Source: Heterodera schachtii (taxonomy: Eukaryota; Nematoda; Chromadorea; Rhabditida; Heteroderidae). Taken from it: 64,000 bases of DNA. Below the pieces are notes generated by a model, which had not been told where the DNA came from, did no database searches, and was given only the letters and a program-made list of their open reading frames with translations. The translations under genes and the position numbers were made by a program. Shown in pieces: positions 22,972-34,804 of the stretch (its first letter is position 1; each line of letters starts with the position of its first letter). The DNA is taken from contig SIJG01000011.1 in assembly GCA_023374025.1 (NCBI GenBank), positions 561,191 through 625,190 on the forward strand, read 5' to 3'.

Positions 22972-24115
22972 ATTATTACTTTTGAACGGTCTACCTCAGT
23001 TCGGCCCCGGCACGGTTCGGCCCCAGCATGTTTTTGACTATAACTTTTTTCTTTGCCAACCAAATCCAACATTGTTGGTATCATTCGATAGCCCTAAGTG
23101 TTCTCTATTAGCATTCAAAATTTGAAAAAATTTCGTTAAGATTTAAAAAAGTTATGGTCAGAAGAGTTCAAAAAACCAAATTTTCCAACTTTTTTGGCTC
23201 GAACATTTTTTAAACTGAACAAATTTTTTTGGAATTTTGCAGGCTAATAGAGCATCTGAAGAGCTCTTGAATGATACTATTAGTGTTGGATTTGGTTGAC
23301 AAAGAAAAAAGTTATAGTGCAAAAACATGCTGGGGCCGAACCGTGCCGGGGCCGAACTGAGCCGGTCCGCTTTTGAAACCATCAAAGGGAGGTAAGAGGG
23401 CCCGGACTATTTGTGGGGGACAATAGGGAAGAGAGAGAGAGGAGAGAGAGTAAAGGGGAGAGAAATAAAGAAATGAATAAAAATGGGCGGACAAAAGAGT
23501 ACCGGCCCCGACAATCCGGTTTGAAATCGGGGAGGATATCGCAGAACATATTTTTTATAAAGATTTTAAAAATGAACGATTTATAACAGAAATTTATTTT
23601 TAGAAATAAAATAAAGATTATGAATAAGAAAATGAAAAAAAGAGATAATATTTGTTTCCGCTACATTTATTTTGAATATATTACTATGCTAATGTTTTAA
23701 TAAGCCTTTTATAATAAATTTAATGGTTATTTTTTATTCATAAATTGTTGTTTTTATAAAATATTCTTTCATTTGATGAATTTATTTTACGTCATTTCCG
23801 TTTAAAATATTATGTTTAATTCAATAATTAACCGGCAGTAGGTTTATTAGTCAAATTATTTTCGAGGGATCGCATACAAATGGGTCAATTAATGAGTGAT
23901 TTGAAATAAAAACTTTAGCATAATGTCCGTATCCGATGATGTAAAAATTTTTAACATCTAAATGTTTTAAAGATAACTCATAGTTTTTTAAATTTTTAAA
24001 AAATTACAATTAAAAAGTTAAGAAATTTAGGAAAAAAATGAATTAATAATTTTTTAAATGATGTTATTATCAGGCCTATAAATAGAATATTCATGCAAAT
24101 CGCTTTAATATTTAA
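22528..24115. repeat. Left arm of 1.6-kb inverted repeat
   Basis: This is nearly identical to the reverse complement of 30768-32354; all open frames on one arm have the same translation on the other. The left boundary lies inside the hAT element at 22465-22971. The arm contains the foldback at about 22990-23370 (GGTTCGGCCCCAGCATG tips) and a reversed S upstream module at 23690-23960. Confidence 0.88.
22990..23370. repeat. Foldback element, GGCCCC-rich tips
   Basis: The left arm starts CAGTTCGGCCCCGGCACG, then TATAACTTTTTTCTTTG, then ATTCGATAGCCCTAAG. The right arm is its reverse complement, ending CCGTGCCGGGGCCGAACTG. A second copy, inverted, is at about 31520-31890 in the other arm of the large repeat. 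Confidence 0.75.
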
Positions 24116-24136
24116 TATTTTCTAATTTGTTGGAAC

Positions 24137-24725
24137 TAAGGATAACATTTATAGTTTTTTCACTATTTTTTCCTGAGCTCCCCGTAGCCTGAAATGCACG
24201 AAAAACATGTTTTTTTCGGCTGTTCTTAAGCTACTTTTCGAGTTATTAGCAACTATTTTATTGTTTTTTATTTTTAGCAACTAAAAAACTAAAAATTTTT
24301 TGAAAAAAACTATTTTCAACTATTTTGGCGTTTTGCCCAAAATTTGTTAACAAAAATGCAATAAAAACGAAAAACACACCCCTATTAGTCGACCCAAAAA
24401 TTTTTTCAAAAAATACACCCCAAAGATCGGCCCGAAAATTTTTTCAAAAACACACCCCTGAGAAATGAAAAAAAACCTCAAAAATTCACCTCCAAAATTT
24501 ATTTATTTTATTTTCTTACGATAATTTTTGATTTGAAAATTATGTATATCCTTAATGATTTGGCAAAATATTTTTGCTTTTTGAAGAAAGTTTTTGATTT
24601 TACACCCCTAAATTCGGAACTTTTTAGCAACTATTTACCTATTTTTAGCAACTATTTTTGAGGTTTTTTAGAAACTAAAAATTAATTATTTTGGCAGTTT
24701 TTAGCAACTATAAATGTTATCCCTA
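24137..24725. mobile_element. hAT-type element with AGCAACTATTTT internal repeats
   Basis: The left end is TAAGGATAACATTTATAG; the right end is its complement CTATAAATGTTATCCCTA. Flanks are GTTGGAAC (24129-24136) and GTTGGAAG (24726-24733), an 8-bp duplication with one change. The interior repeats AGCAACTATTT many times and is non-coding. Confidence 0.82.
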
Positions 24726-24733
24726 GTTGGAAG

Positions 24734-25783
24734 TGTATCCCTCATTCCCGAAGCGGGTCAGTTCCGTCTGGGGCCGGTTCCGTCTCGGGCCAATTCCGTC
24801 TTAGTACTAAAAGGGCCGGTTCCGTCTCAAAATTTTTGAACCCAAATTTTTAAATTTCAAAATGTGAATAGAAAGTATATAATTAATAGGGCTAATATTT
24901 TTAGGTGCTAAAATTAATTGCCAAAATAGTTAGGTTTTCGGAAAAACCCCACAAAATATGTGCTAAAAAGTTTCAAACAAAATTTATTCAAAAATTTTAG
25001 AGGAAATTTTTCATTTCTAAAGGGTATATTTTTAAAAATAGACTCGAAATTATGTAAATTAATCTTTATATTCGGGTTCGGGGTCCGAATAAGCTTCAAA
25101 CCAAGTTAAAAAATCGTTTTTCGTGCATATTAGGCCGTAGCAAGTTAGCAAAAAAAAAAGGCCTATGCCTCAAAATCCGGTCTTTAATTATAACCCAGTA
25201 AAACACGGTCAATTTAGATTTTTTATTTTCTTCATAGCATACGATTGTTCCAATTGTTTTGTCAAGTTTCAAAAAATTTATTGCAAAAGATTGAAAACCT
25301 GGTCTCTGGTCTAAAAAATATTTAAAATTAAATTTTTTTTACTAAATTCTTAACCAATATTGTCATTTTAGAAATTATAAAAATAAATAAGTTATGCGTT
25401 AAAATATTTAGATGTTAAAAATTTTGCCATCATCGGATGCGGACATTATGCTAAACTTTTTATTTCAAATCACTCAAAAATTGACCCATTTGTATGCGAT
25501 CCCTCGAAAAATAATTTGATTACTAATTAACCTACTGCCGGTTAATTATTGAATTAAACATAATATTTTAAACGGAAATGACGTAAAATAAATTCATCAA
25601 ATGAAAGAATATTTTATAAAAACAACATTCTGTATTAATAAAAAACAAATCAATAAATAACCATTAAATTTATTATAAAAGGCTAATTAAAACACGTAGC
25701 ATAGTCATATATTCAAAATAACTGTTGTGGAAACAAATATTAGCTATTTTTTCATTTTCTTATTCATAATCTTTATTTTATTT
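24734..25783. other. Intergenic with S upstream module
   Basis: No gene is seen. 24755-24830 iterates a GGCCGGTTCCGTCTC phrase, the tip of a foldback that is not complete here. 25400-25740 is an S upstream module (GACATTATGCTAA, GGAAATGACGTAAAAT) in plus orientation, without an S gene directly after it because the hAT element at 25792 follows. Confidence 0.5.
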
Positions 25784-25791
25784 CTAAAAAG

Positions 25792-26777
25792 TAGAGTGCC
25801 ACGGGACCGGGAATTTTTGCCAAAACCGGGACCGGGACTTGCCGGGACCTGAGAAGCCGGGACCGGGACCGGGACCTCGATTTTTTTTCGGGACCGGGAC
25901 CGGGAACCGGGACCAACCGGGACTTTTTAAAAATTCAAAAAAATTCAAAAAATTTTAAAAAAATTCAAATTTTAATTTATTTCAATTAAAATAATACAAA
26001 ATTAAATTTTTATTTTGTTTTTTATTTAATAAAATCCAAAAGTTAAAGCATAATTAAATTAATGAAAATTTTCAAAATAAATTTATTTAAATTATTTTTT
26101 TTAAATAATCATTTTTGGACTAAATGATCGAATATATTAGAAATTTATATTACTTTTCTAATCATTTTTTTGGTGTGCTTTTTCCAAAAAAGTTTTGTGG
26201 AGAAAGGGGAGACCGGCGGTGCCGATAGGCGCCGCCGGGGAAAATTTCGAAAATTTGAGTGCAATTTGTTAACAGATTATCAACAAAAAGGCAAGTTTTT
26301 TGGATTTATTAGGCTCAATTTAACGTATTTTCATTTAAAAAAATAACAAAATATATATAAATAAAAAAAATATATGAGAAATCATATTTTGTCGATAAAA
26401 AAAACCATGAGTATACAAAAAGAAAATTCAAAATATTTTAATTCCCGTAGAGGGATTGAACCAGGGAAAAGAAGAAGACAAAAGTCAAGGGGACTAGCCA
26501 CTAGGCCATTTGCACAATTGGTTACGGCACTCTTAAAGAATATTTTTAATCATTTTTTTAATATTTTTTCCTTTGACTCCAATTTTCATCACTAATTTTC
26601 CACTCAGACCCCCATTCTTACCAGTGCTTGTTTTTCCCGGTTCCCGGTTGCCCTACCGGGACCGGGACCGGGACCTGAGCTTTTCAAAATCCGGGACCGG
26701 GAACCGGGACCGGGACCTCGGATGACCGGGAATTCCCGGCCCGGTCCCGGTCCCGGTCCCGGTCCCGTGGCACTCTA
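25792..26777. mobile_element. hAT-type element with GGGACCGGGA ends and tRNA-like module
   Basis: The TIRs are TAGAGTGCCACGGGACCGGG and its complement at the right end. The target duplication CTAAAAAG is at 25784-25791 and 26778-26785. GGGACCGGGACC is iterated at both ends. Inside, on the minus strand, a box-A-like GGCCTAGTGGCTAG (26500-26513) and box-B-like GGTTCAATCCC (26452-26462) sit about 40 bp apart; the related element at 21175 has the same pair. The GC hairpin at 26213-26238 lies inside as well. Confidence 0.88.
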
Positions 26778-26854
26778 CTAAAAAGTAATTTCTGTTAAAA
26801 ATCATTCATTTTTAAAATCTTTATGAAAAATATGTTCGGCGGTATCCTCCCGGC

Positions 26855-27012
26855 TACCCGACATTTGAGGACTTGACATTTGAGGACCCGACATTTGAGG
26901 ACCCGACTTTTGAGGACCCGACATTTGAGGATTTGACATTTGAGGATTCGACATTTGCGGACATTCCCGACATTTGAGGACCCGACTTTTGAGGACCCGA
27001 CATTTGAGGATA
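26855..27012. repeat. 15-bp tandem repeat, left copy (GAGGACCCGACATTT)
   Basis: About ten copies of GAGGACCCGACATTT with C/T and A/T changes. The array and the next 80 bp, to GGGCCAACGGG, are the reverse complement of the array at 27947-28106 with its left flank, giving a foldback of about 1.25 kb. Confidence 0.8.
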
Positions 27013-27946
27013 TACACAATTTGAAAAAAAAATGAAATTAAATCATTATAAAAAAGAGAAAAAGCCTTTCCCAAGGGCCAACGGGTGCAGTGAGACAAAA
27101 AATTAAGGACAACCGAATAATTTCAATATTTTGACAGCACCAATAAATTTAATTTTGGAGTTTAGCAGGCTTTTTCTTTCTTAATGATTTACAAGTCATC
27201 CTTGCATTCAATTTGCTCAGTCAAAAAGCAATTGAACACGATATAATGTACAAGCTGGGAAGCTCCTGTCAATCTTTGATCATTTGTATCACATTTAACA
27301 CAAAAAGTTTGTAAATTAAAATATATTTAAAGATATACAAAAAAATGCCATTCATTAGTGATGTGAAAATCTTTCACTCCAAAAAGGTGAAAGCGAAATC
27401 AAGCCCTGCTGGAAACTGGAAGTCGTCATAAATCGAATAATAAAATTTGAATAATTCATTGATTTTCATGAAATTATTCTAATGCGATTTGTTAACAGAT
27501 TTTGAGAAAATTTTTTAAGAAAGATTTAAAATTCCAGGCATAAACAAATCTTGTCTCTGTATGTTTTTTTCCTTTCTCGAATACTATCCCCTGAGTTGGT
27601 TCAACTCATTATCCGCTCTCCTTTCTTCAGAACAATAATTAATGACTCTGATATTAAAAAGTATTATAAATTCATTCTTGTTTGGACTTTTGGTGCTAAC
27701 AATGATTCCACATGTTAATAGAAAAAAGGGGGTCTTCATGAATTACCAAAACACAAGTTCTATTTAATAAGTAGTTAATCTTAAATTGTTTTTCAATTAT
27801 GAGACTTTCCAAAATAATCAAAGATTGATAAGGACTTACCAGCATTTGGTACAATTTATAATTTGCTTCCCTGGCCCTTGGGAAAGGCTTTTCTCTTTTT
27901 TATAATGATATAAATAAAATTTTCATTTATTTTTTTTTGAAATTGT
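27013..27946. other. Loop of the 15-bp-repeat foldback
   Basis: The inverted arms continue from the arrays (27013-27085 and about 27870-27946, CCCAAGGGCC / GGCCCTTGGG). The centre (27090-27865) is AT-rich; I see no open frame, domain or RNA gene in it. Confidence 0.45.
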
Positions 27947-28106
27947 GTATGTCCTCAAATGTCGGGTCCTCAAAAGTCGGGTCCTCAAATGTCGGGAATA
28001 TCCGCAAATGTCGGGTCCTCAAATGTCAAATCCTCAAATGTCGGGTCCTCAAAAGTCGGGTCCTCAAATGTCGGGTCCTCAAATGTCAAGTCCTCAAATG
28101 TCGCAC
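27947..28106. repeat. 15-bp tandem repeat, right copy
   Basis: About ten units of CCTCAAATGTCGGGT, inverted relative to 26855-27012. The array is followed by sequence shared with 31360-31515 (CCTCCCCGATTTCAAACC and a CT-rich run), which leads into the S5 upstream region. Confidence 0.8.
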
Positions 28107-28328
28107 CACGATCCTCCCCGATTTCAAACCGCCGGTACTCTTTTGTCCGCGCATTTTTATTCATTTCTTTATTTCTCTCCCCTTTACTCTCTCTCCTCTC
28201 TCTCTCTCTTCCCTATTGTCCCCCACAAATAGTCCGGGCCCTCTTACCTCCCTTTGATGGTTTCAAAAGTAATAATCGAATTAATTACTCGTTTTAAACA
28301 ATAATATTCATATTTAAGAATTATTATT

Positions 28329-29781
28329 ATGTTGTCTTTATTAAATTTTCTACCCAAATTATTTTTATGTGCTATAGTCATGCTCTTATCAAGTAAAGGC
28401 GATCAGTCAATATCAAATGCGACAAAAACACGCACCAACAATGGTAAAATGTTTCATGCTTTTTGTTGTCGTAAAAGAATGCTCTAAGTACGTTTTGATC
28501 AAAAAGTTCAATAAATTCGACTTTGTGTATAGCAAATTTAATTAATGCCTATATTTTTATGAATAGAAATGAAATTCTTCTCCGAATTTCTGAGGGTTTA
28601 CCGTCTCTAATTCCATTAAGATTTCTTCAAGTTGGCAAACGAACTGCTCGACTCGGCTTCATCCTCCCATGATGGGATAAAAGCCGGAAACATTAAAAAT
28701 GCCGACTTGGAAATTGGGTGGTGGAGAAAACATGTGTTTGGCATTTTATGTGGGACCCAATTTGAATTTAAAATTGATGGCAAATTTGGCAAATTGGGTA
28801 AAAATTTATGTGAATTGTTGGAGAATGAATTTACAAATGAAAATATTGCAAAAATATTTACCAATGATAAAGAAACATTTGAAGAATTGGTAAAATTTAT
28901 GTCAAATGATAGAACAATCATTGATACAAAAGCAATTGTTAAAAAAGTTAAACAATTACCAATTCTCAGCAATAAAAATAAAGAAAATGTTCAAAAAATG
29001 TTGGCACATTTAATTGCGGGAACGGATATAATTTCCAAAACGATTAAATGTAAGAGCATTTTTTTTTATTAAGAAAATCTTTGGTATAGAATTGAAATTA
29101 AACTTTTTAAAAGATTGACCCAATTTTAATTTTCCCGTCTATGACCCCAATTTTTTGCATACTCCCCGACAAATTATAATGAAAAAAATGTTTGGTTGTA
29201 TTTAACCCTAAATAAATAAATTAATCCAACCCATTAAACAAAAAATTGACCGGTATACAATTTTTTGCTTATTCCCTGACAAATTTATAACCAAAAAGTC
29301 TTTGGGGTAAAACCCTAAAATAAATGAATTAATCAAACCCATTAAATAAAAATTTGTTAGGCATATTTTTCAATTTTTAATTACATATTTTTTGAATTTA
29401 TTTTAAGCTAAAAATTTGTCCATGCAAAGCGATGGAAAAAGAAGACAAAAACGCATGGACAATAACAACAATAACAACAATAACAACGGTAACAATGGAT
29501 ACGGTGAGAATGAAATCGGGCAACAATCAGAACGAATACAAAATCGAAGATGGATGGCAAGTAGACGGGGGGACATGTGTGCACTTATTATCTTTTTCAT
29601 AGTGTTAGTTCTTTTACTCACTGCATTTTGTGTGTTATATATGTCTTATACTGGGTTTTTAGTGGAAGATGTGATTACAACCATACTCTTTACATCTGGA
29701 AGTTTGTATTTTTTCATGCAAATGTTTTTCCAAGAATGTCGCTATGCCTATTCCAATTCTGAACCGATTTTACCGCTTTAA
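28329..29781 (+). CDS. Family S copy 5 (S5): intact secreted/membrane protein, 305 aa
   Basis: This is the only fully open member of an unrecognised family. Exon 1 is 28329-28443, exon 2 is 28621-29049 and exon 3 is 29408-29781; junctions AATG|GTAAAA, CATTAAG|AT, AAAT|GTAAGA and TTTTAAG|CT are all phase 1. The protein begins MLSLLNFLPKLFLCAIVMLL, a signal peptide likely cut near SSKG/DQ. Residues about 39-180 form a helical domain with EIGWWRKHVF and two conserved Cys (GILCGT, NLCELL). Next come an NLSMQ site, a KRRQKR basic run, an Asn-rich linker (N9GNNG), and two hydrophobic segments (IIFFIVLVLLLTAF; ILFTSGSLYFFMQMFF). The tail is CRYAYSNSEPILPL. The best reading is a secretory-pathway protein anchored by a membrane hairpin; its function is unknown. 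Confidence 0.72.
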
Positions 29782-30767
29782 GTGATCAGAAGACTGAATT
29801 CTGTGCGAATTGTTGTTGCTGTTGTACCTTGTTGTTGAACAAAAGCATGCATAAAAATGTTAGTCGAAAAAATGCTATTACAAAACATTGACAAACACCA
29901 AAATATTTAAAGAAATATTTTTTCCAAAATCACATTATTTTGTTTTATTGACGAATATTAAAGTTCAAATGAAAAAATTTAAGCGCAAAAACGCATTTCT
30001 GCATTGAAAATTTTCGATTCTGATGTCATTATCGGTCACAAGAAATCACTATTTTGGTGCTTCGTCACTAAAATAGTGAAAATTCACTTTTCTGGCGTTT
30101 TCACTATTTTTTCACTATTTCGGCATTTTTTGAAAAATTCCTTAACAAAAATGAAATAAAACCAAAAAATACACCCCTAAGAATTGAGCTAAAAAAATTT
30201 CAAAAAATATACCCCTAAAAATCGACATAAAAATTTTCAAAATTACACCCCTAAGAATTGGAAAATTCTTTTTCTTGACAAAATTTTGATTTAAAAAATG
30301 ACTATATTTGCTAAGAAATTATTAGAAAGGAAATGTACCTCATTTGTAACTGCAACAAGTGAATAAAAAAAATTTGCTCAATTTTTGGCTGAAAATTATG
30401 TCACTATTCGTCACTATTTCGCAATTTTTGCCACTATTTTTTTACTATTTTGGCATTTTTATTCACTATTTTAGTTAACTATTTTGGGGTTTTCGTCACT
30501 AAAAGTTGCGACCCTAGTTATAAGTTTTATGCATTAAAAATGCCAAATATGCGCATAAAATATGCATTAAAAACCCGAAAAATGCCTAAATATGCACTAA
30601 AATATGCCTTAGAAAGTACTTTTATATGCCTTAGAAAGTACCTTTAACCATCAAAAAATGCCAAAAATTGTGCAAAAAAAAAAAACATATTTTCTTTAAA
30701 AATATCACAACATTGGCTAAGGAGAGAGTTTTTTAGACAATTGCATAAAATTTTGTTTTTCAAAAAT
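29782..30767. other. Intergenic with hAT-like internal repeats
   Basis: No gene is seen. 30040-30515 iterates CACTATTTT and ends with GTTGCGACCCTAGTTATAAG, resembling a right end; no matching left end is visible. 30530-30660 iterates AAATATGCC. Both look like truncated non-autonomous elements stacked on each other. Confidence 0.45.
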
Positions 30768-32354
30768 ATTAAATGTTAAAGCGATTTGCATGAATATTCT
30801 ATTTATAGGCCTGATAATAACATCATTTAAAAAATTATTAATTCATTTTTTTCCTAAATTTCTTAACTTTTTAATTGTAATTTTTTAAAAATTTAAAAAG
30901 CTATGAGTTATCTTTAAAACATTTAGATGTTAAAAATTTTTACATCATCGGATACGGACATTATGCTAAAGTTTTTATTTCAAATCACTCATTAATTGAC
31001 CCATTTGTATGCGATCCCTCGAAAATAATTTGACTAATAAACCTACTGCCGGTTAATTATTGAATTAAACATAATATTTTAAACGGAAATGACGTAAAAT
31101 AAATTCATCAAATGAAAGAATATTTTATAAAAACAACAATTTATGAATAAAAAATAACCATTAAATTTATTATAAAAGGCTTATTAAAACATTAGCATAG
31201 TAATATATTCAAAATAAATGTAGCGGAAACAAATATTATCTCTTTTTTTCATTTTCTTATTCATAATCTTTATTTTATTTCTAAAAATAAATTTCTGTTA
31301 TAAATCGTTCATTTTTAAAATCTTTATAAAAAATATGTTCTGCGATATCCTCCCCGATTTCAAACCGGATTGTCGGGGCCGGTACTCTTTTGTCCGCCCA
31401 TTTTTATTCATTTCTTTATTTCTCTCCCCTTTACTCTCTCTCCTCTCTCTCTCTTCCCTATTGTCCCCCACAAATAGTCCGGGCCCTCTTACCTCCCTTT
31501 GATGGTTTCAAAAGCGGACCGGCTCAGTTCGGCCCCGGCACGGTTCGGCCCCAGCATGTTTTTGCACTATAACTTTTTTCTTTGTCAACCAAATCCAACA
31601 CTAATAGTATCATTCAAGAGCTCTTCAGATGCTCTATTAGCCTGCAAAATTCCAAAAAAATTTGTTCAGTTTAAAAAATGTTCGAGCCAAAAAAGTTGGA
31701 AAATTTGGTTTTTTGAACTCTTCTGACCATAACTTTTTTAAATCTTAACGAAATTTTTTCAAATTTTGAATGCTAATAGAGAACACTTAGGGCTATCGAA
31801 TGATACCAACAATGTTGGATTTGGTTGGCAAAGAAAAAAGTTATAGTCAAAAACATGCTGGGGCCGAACCGTGCCGGGGCCGAACTGAGGTAGACCGTTC
31901 AAAAGTAATAATTAGAGCTGCTAATTTTATGTAAGAAAAATCGCGAATTATGTAAATAAAATATGTATAAAAAATGCTAAAATATGTATGAAATATGTAC
32001 AAAAACCCCCAAATATGTACTAAAATATGTAAATAAAAATTTTTTTCATGGTTATTTTTTGGAAAAAAATTCTTGGTAAAAAGTGAAATAGGCACAAAAT
32101 TCGATTTTTAGGGATACATTTTCAAAAATTTTTTTTTTAATTTTTCACAAAAAATTTCTATAAATTCTCCAAAATCCTCAAAATATGTTAAAAAATAAAA
32201 ATATGTACGAAAAATTGCGAAATATGTACGAAAAAGCCCAAAATATCTATAAAAATATGTACATAGGTAATATGTAGAAAAACCCGAAAATATGTAAAAA
32301 TATGTAAATAAAAGTCCAAATTTTGTTCGAAAATACAAAAAAGAATGTGTTTTA
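30768..32354. repeat. Right arm of 1.6-kb inverted repeat
   Basis: Reverse complement of 22528-24115, nearly identical. From 31913 it contains the hAT element in reverse, cut at 32354 where it joins a sequence (ATAAACTTTTTATTTTTTTG) that also starts the second direct repeat at about 33873. A plus-orientation S upstream module lies at 30955-31200. Confidence 0.88.
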
Positions 32355-33270
32355 TAAACTTTTTATTTTTTTGGTACTTTTCACTGGGACTCAGTTCCAG
32401 TGTCAAGATGGCATCGGTTCGAATTTATACCTTGTTTTTTAGACTTAGCTGTTCAAGAGCTTTCGAATGATACCAAATTTGTCCGAATTTGACCGTTTTA
32501 AAGTATCAGGGGGCCCCCTTTTCACTCAATTTTTCGAGTTTTGAACCGGTTCAAAAACCGGTTTTTGGCATTTCCGCAACTCGAGACATATTTTTCCATG
32601 CTTAACTCCTCGAGACGAATCGATTGGTATATCATTTGACCCTTTTTTTCACGCGCGTTCACTACAGTTCACCCAAAAATTTTGCCATCATCGGATGCGG
32701 ACATTATGCTAATGTTTTTTTTTTCAAACCACTCCTTTATTGATCCATTTGTATGCGATCCCTCGAAAAATAATTTGATTACTAATTATCCTACTGCCGG
32801 TTAATTATTGAATTAAACATTATGTTTTAAGAGAAGTGACGTAAATAAATTCATCAAATTAAAGAAAATTTTATTAAAACAACAATTTGTATAAATAAAA
32901 AACAAATCAATAAATAACCATTAAATTTATTAGAAAAGCTAATTAAAACACTTAGCATAGTCATATATTCAAAATAACTGTTGTGGAAACGAATATTAGC
33001 TATTTTTTCATTTTTTCATCAAAATCTTTAGTTTTCCATTCGTTTTTATTGTTTTAATTAATAAATGAGTTCAGCGGTATCTTCCCCGATCCCAAACCGG
33101 ACAAAAGCCGACCATATCCTTGCTGATCCCAGTAAAGCTTATCAGGCGCTTTTTTCCATGGCAAACGAAAATTATGAGCTAATGGTTTTTTTTGATGATT
33201 AAATAGCTAACCGAATTATTTCTTCGTTTCAAATAATATCAATTTAAGTATTATTAATATAAATTAATTC
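32355..33270. repeat. Direct duplication, first copy
   Basis: Nearly identical to 33873-34790. It holds one terminal inverted repeat of the foldback at 33274-34194 (GGGACTCAG, ACCGGTTCAAAAACCGGT, CACTACAGTTCACCC), an S upstream module (GACATTATGCTAATG, AGTGACGTAAATAAA) and the phrase GGTATCTTCCCCGATCCC. No exon follows this copy. Confidence 0.8.
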
Positions 33271-33273
33271 TTT

Positions 33274-34194
33274 GGGTGAACTGTAGTGAACGCCCGTGAA
33301 AAAAGGGTCAAATGATAAACCAATCGATTGTCTCGAGGATGGGAAAATATGTCTCGAGTTGCGGAAATGCCAAAAAACCGGTTTTTGAACCGGTTCAAAA
33401 CTCGAAAAATTGAGATATTTCGCACTCTAACTTTTTTTTAAACGATCGAATCCCAACAAAATTTGGTGCCAATTGAAAGCTCTTGATGAGCTTAATCTAA
33501 AAATCAAAGAATAAAGTCGAACCGATGCCATCTAAACACTGGGACAACTGAGTCCCAGTGAAAATGGACACTTCAGTACCAAAAGAAATAACCATTTAAA
33601 AGCAAAAATTTCGCAAAAGGGAGCATGCGAAGACGGAGCAAGTAGTGGGGCGAGACGGAGGGCGGAGGAAGACGTCTGACGAGCACCACAGGCGGTTGAC
33701 TGCGGGGGCCCGAAGGGCCCCCGCCAATCAGTCAACCGCCTGCGGATCACGCGCGGACTTCTTCCGGAGCCCGTAGTCTCGCCCCACCTACTGGCCGCCG
33801 TAGTCGAGTGTGCGGCGGTTTTTTAGCGCAATACTCGATATTCAAAGCTAACGATTCTCGTGCATTATACATATAAACTTTTTATTTTTTTGGTACTTTT
33901 CACTGGGACTCAGTTCCAGTGTCAAGATGGCATCGGTTCGAATTTATACCTTGTTTTTTAGACTTAGCTGTTCAAGAGCTTTCGAATGATACCAAATTTG
34001 TCCGAATTTGACCGTTTTAAAGTATCAGGGGGCCCCCTTTTCACTCAATTTTTCGAGTTTTGAACCGGTTCAAAAACCGGTTTTTTGGCATTTCCGCAAC
34101 TCGAGACATATTTTTCCATGCTTAACTCCTCGAGACGAATCGATTGGTATATCATTTGAACCTTTTTTTCACGCGCGTTCACTACAGTTCACCC
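33274..34194. mobile_element. Foldback element with about 320-bp arms and a GC-rich centre
   Basis: The ends are GGGTGAACTGTAGTGAACG and its complement. The arms (33274-33595 and 33875-34194) share ACCGGTTTTTGAACCGGT and GTCTCGAG blocks. The centre (33615-33815) folds again: CAGGCGGTTGACTG at 33689-33702 pairs with 33729-33742, enclosing a perfect 9-bp stem around a GAA loop (33703-33723), and GTGGGGCGAGAC pairs with GTCTCGCCCCAC. I found no clear target duplication. Confidence 0.75.
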
Positions 34195-34800
34195 AAAAAT
34201 TTTGCCATCATCGGATGCGGACATTATGCTAATGTTTTTTTTTTCAAACCACTCCTTTATTGATCCATTTGTATGCGATCCCTCGAAAAATAATTTGATT
34301 ACTAATTATCCTACTGCCGGTTAATTATTGAATTAAACATTATGTTTTAAGAGAAGTGACGTAAATAAATTCATCAAATTAAAGAAAATTTTATTAAAAC
34401 AACAATTTGTATAAATAAAAACAAATCAATAAATAACCATTAAATTTATTAGAAAAGCTAATTAAAACACTTAGCATAGTCATATATTCAAAATAACTGT
34501 TGTGGAAACGAATATTAGCTATTTTTTCATTTTTCTCATCAAAATCTTTAGTTTTCCATTCGTTTTTATTGTTTTAATTAATAAATGAGTTCAGCGGTAT
34601 CTTCCCCGATCCCAAACCGGACAAAAGCCGACCATATCCTTGCTGATCCCAGTAAAGCTTATCAGGCGCTTTTTTCCATGGCAAACGAAAATTATGAGCT
34701 AATGGTTTTTTTTTGATGATTAAATAGCTAACCGAATTATTTCTTCGTTTCAAATAATATCAATTTAAGTATTATTAATATAATATTAAATTCTTTTATA
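34195..34800 (+). repeat. Direct duplication, second copy: S6 upstream region
   Basis: Continues the duplicate of 32690-33265. It has the S upstream module with GACATTATGCTAATG and AGTGACGTAAAT, then CCCCGATCCCAAACCGGA, and reaches the S6 signal-peptide exon directly at 34805. Confidence 0.65.
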
Positions 34801-34804
34801 AATT

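Noticed and set aside
31390..32338. Small frames of 60-82 codons repeated identically in both arms of the large inverted repeat
   Set aside because: They come from iterated ACATATTT words and foldback tips of non-coding elements, not from genes.
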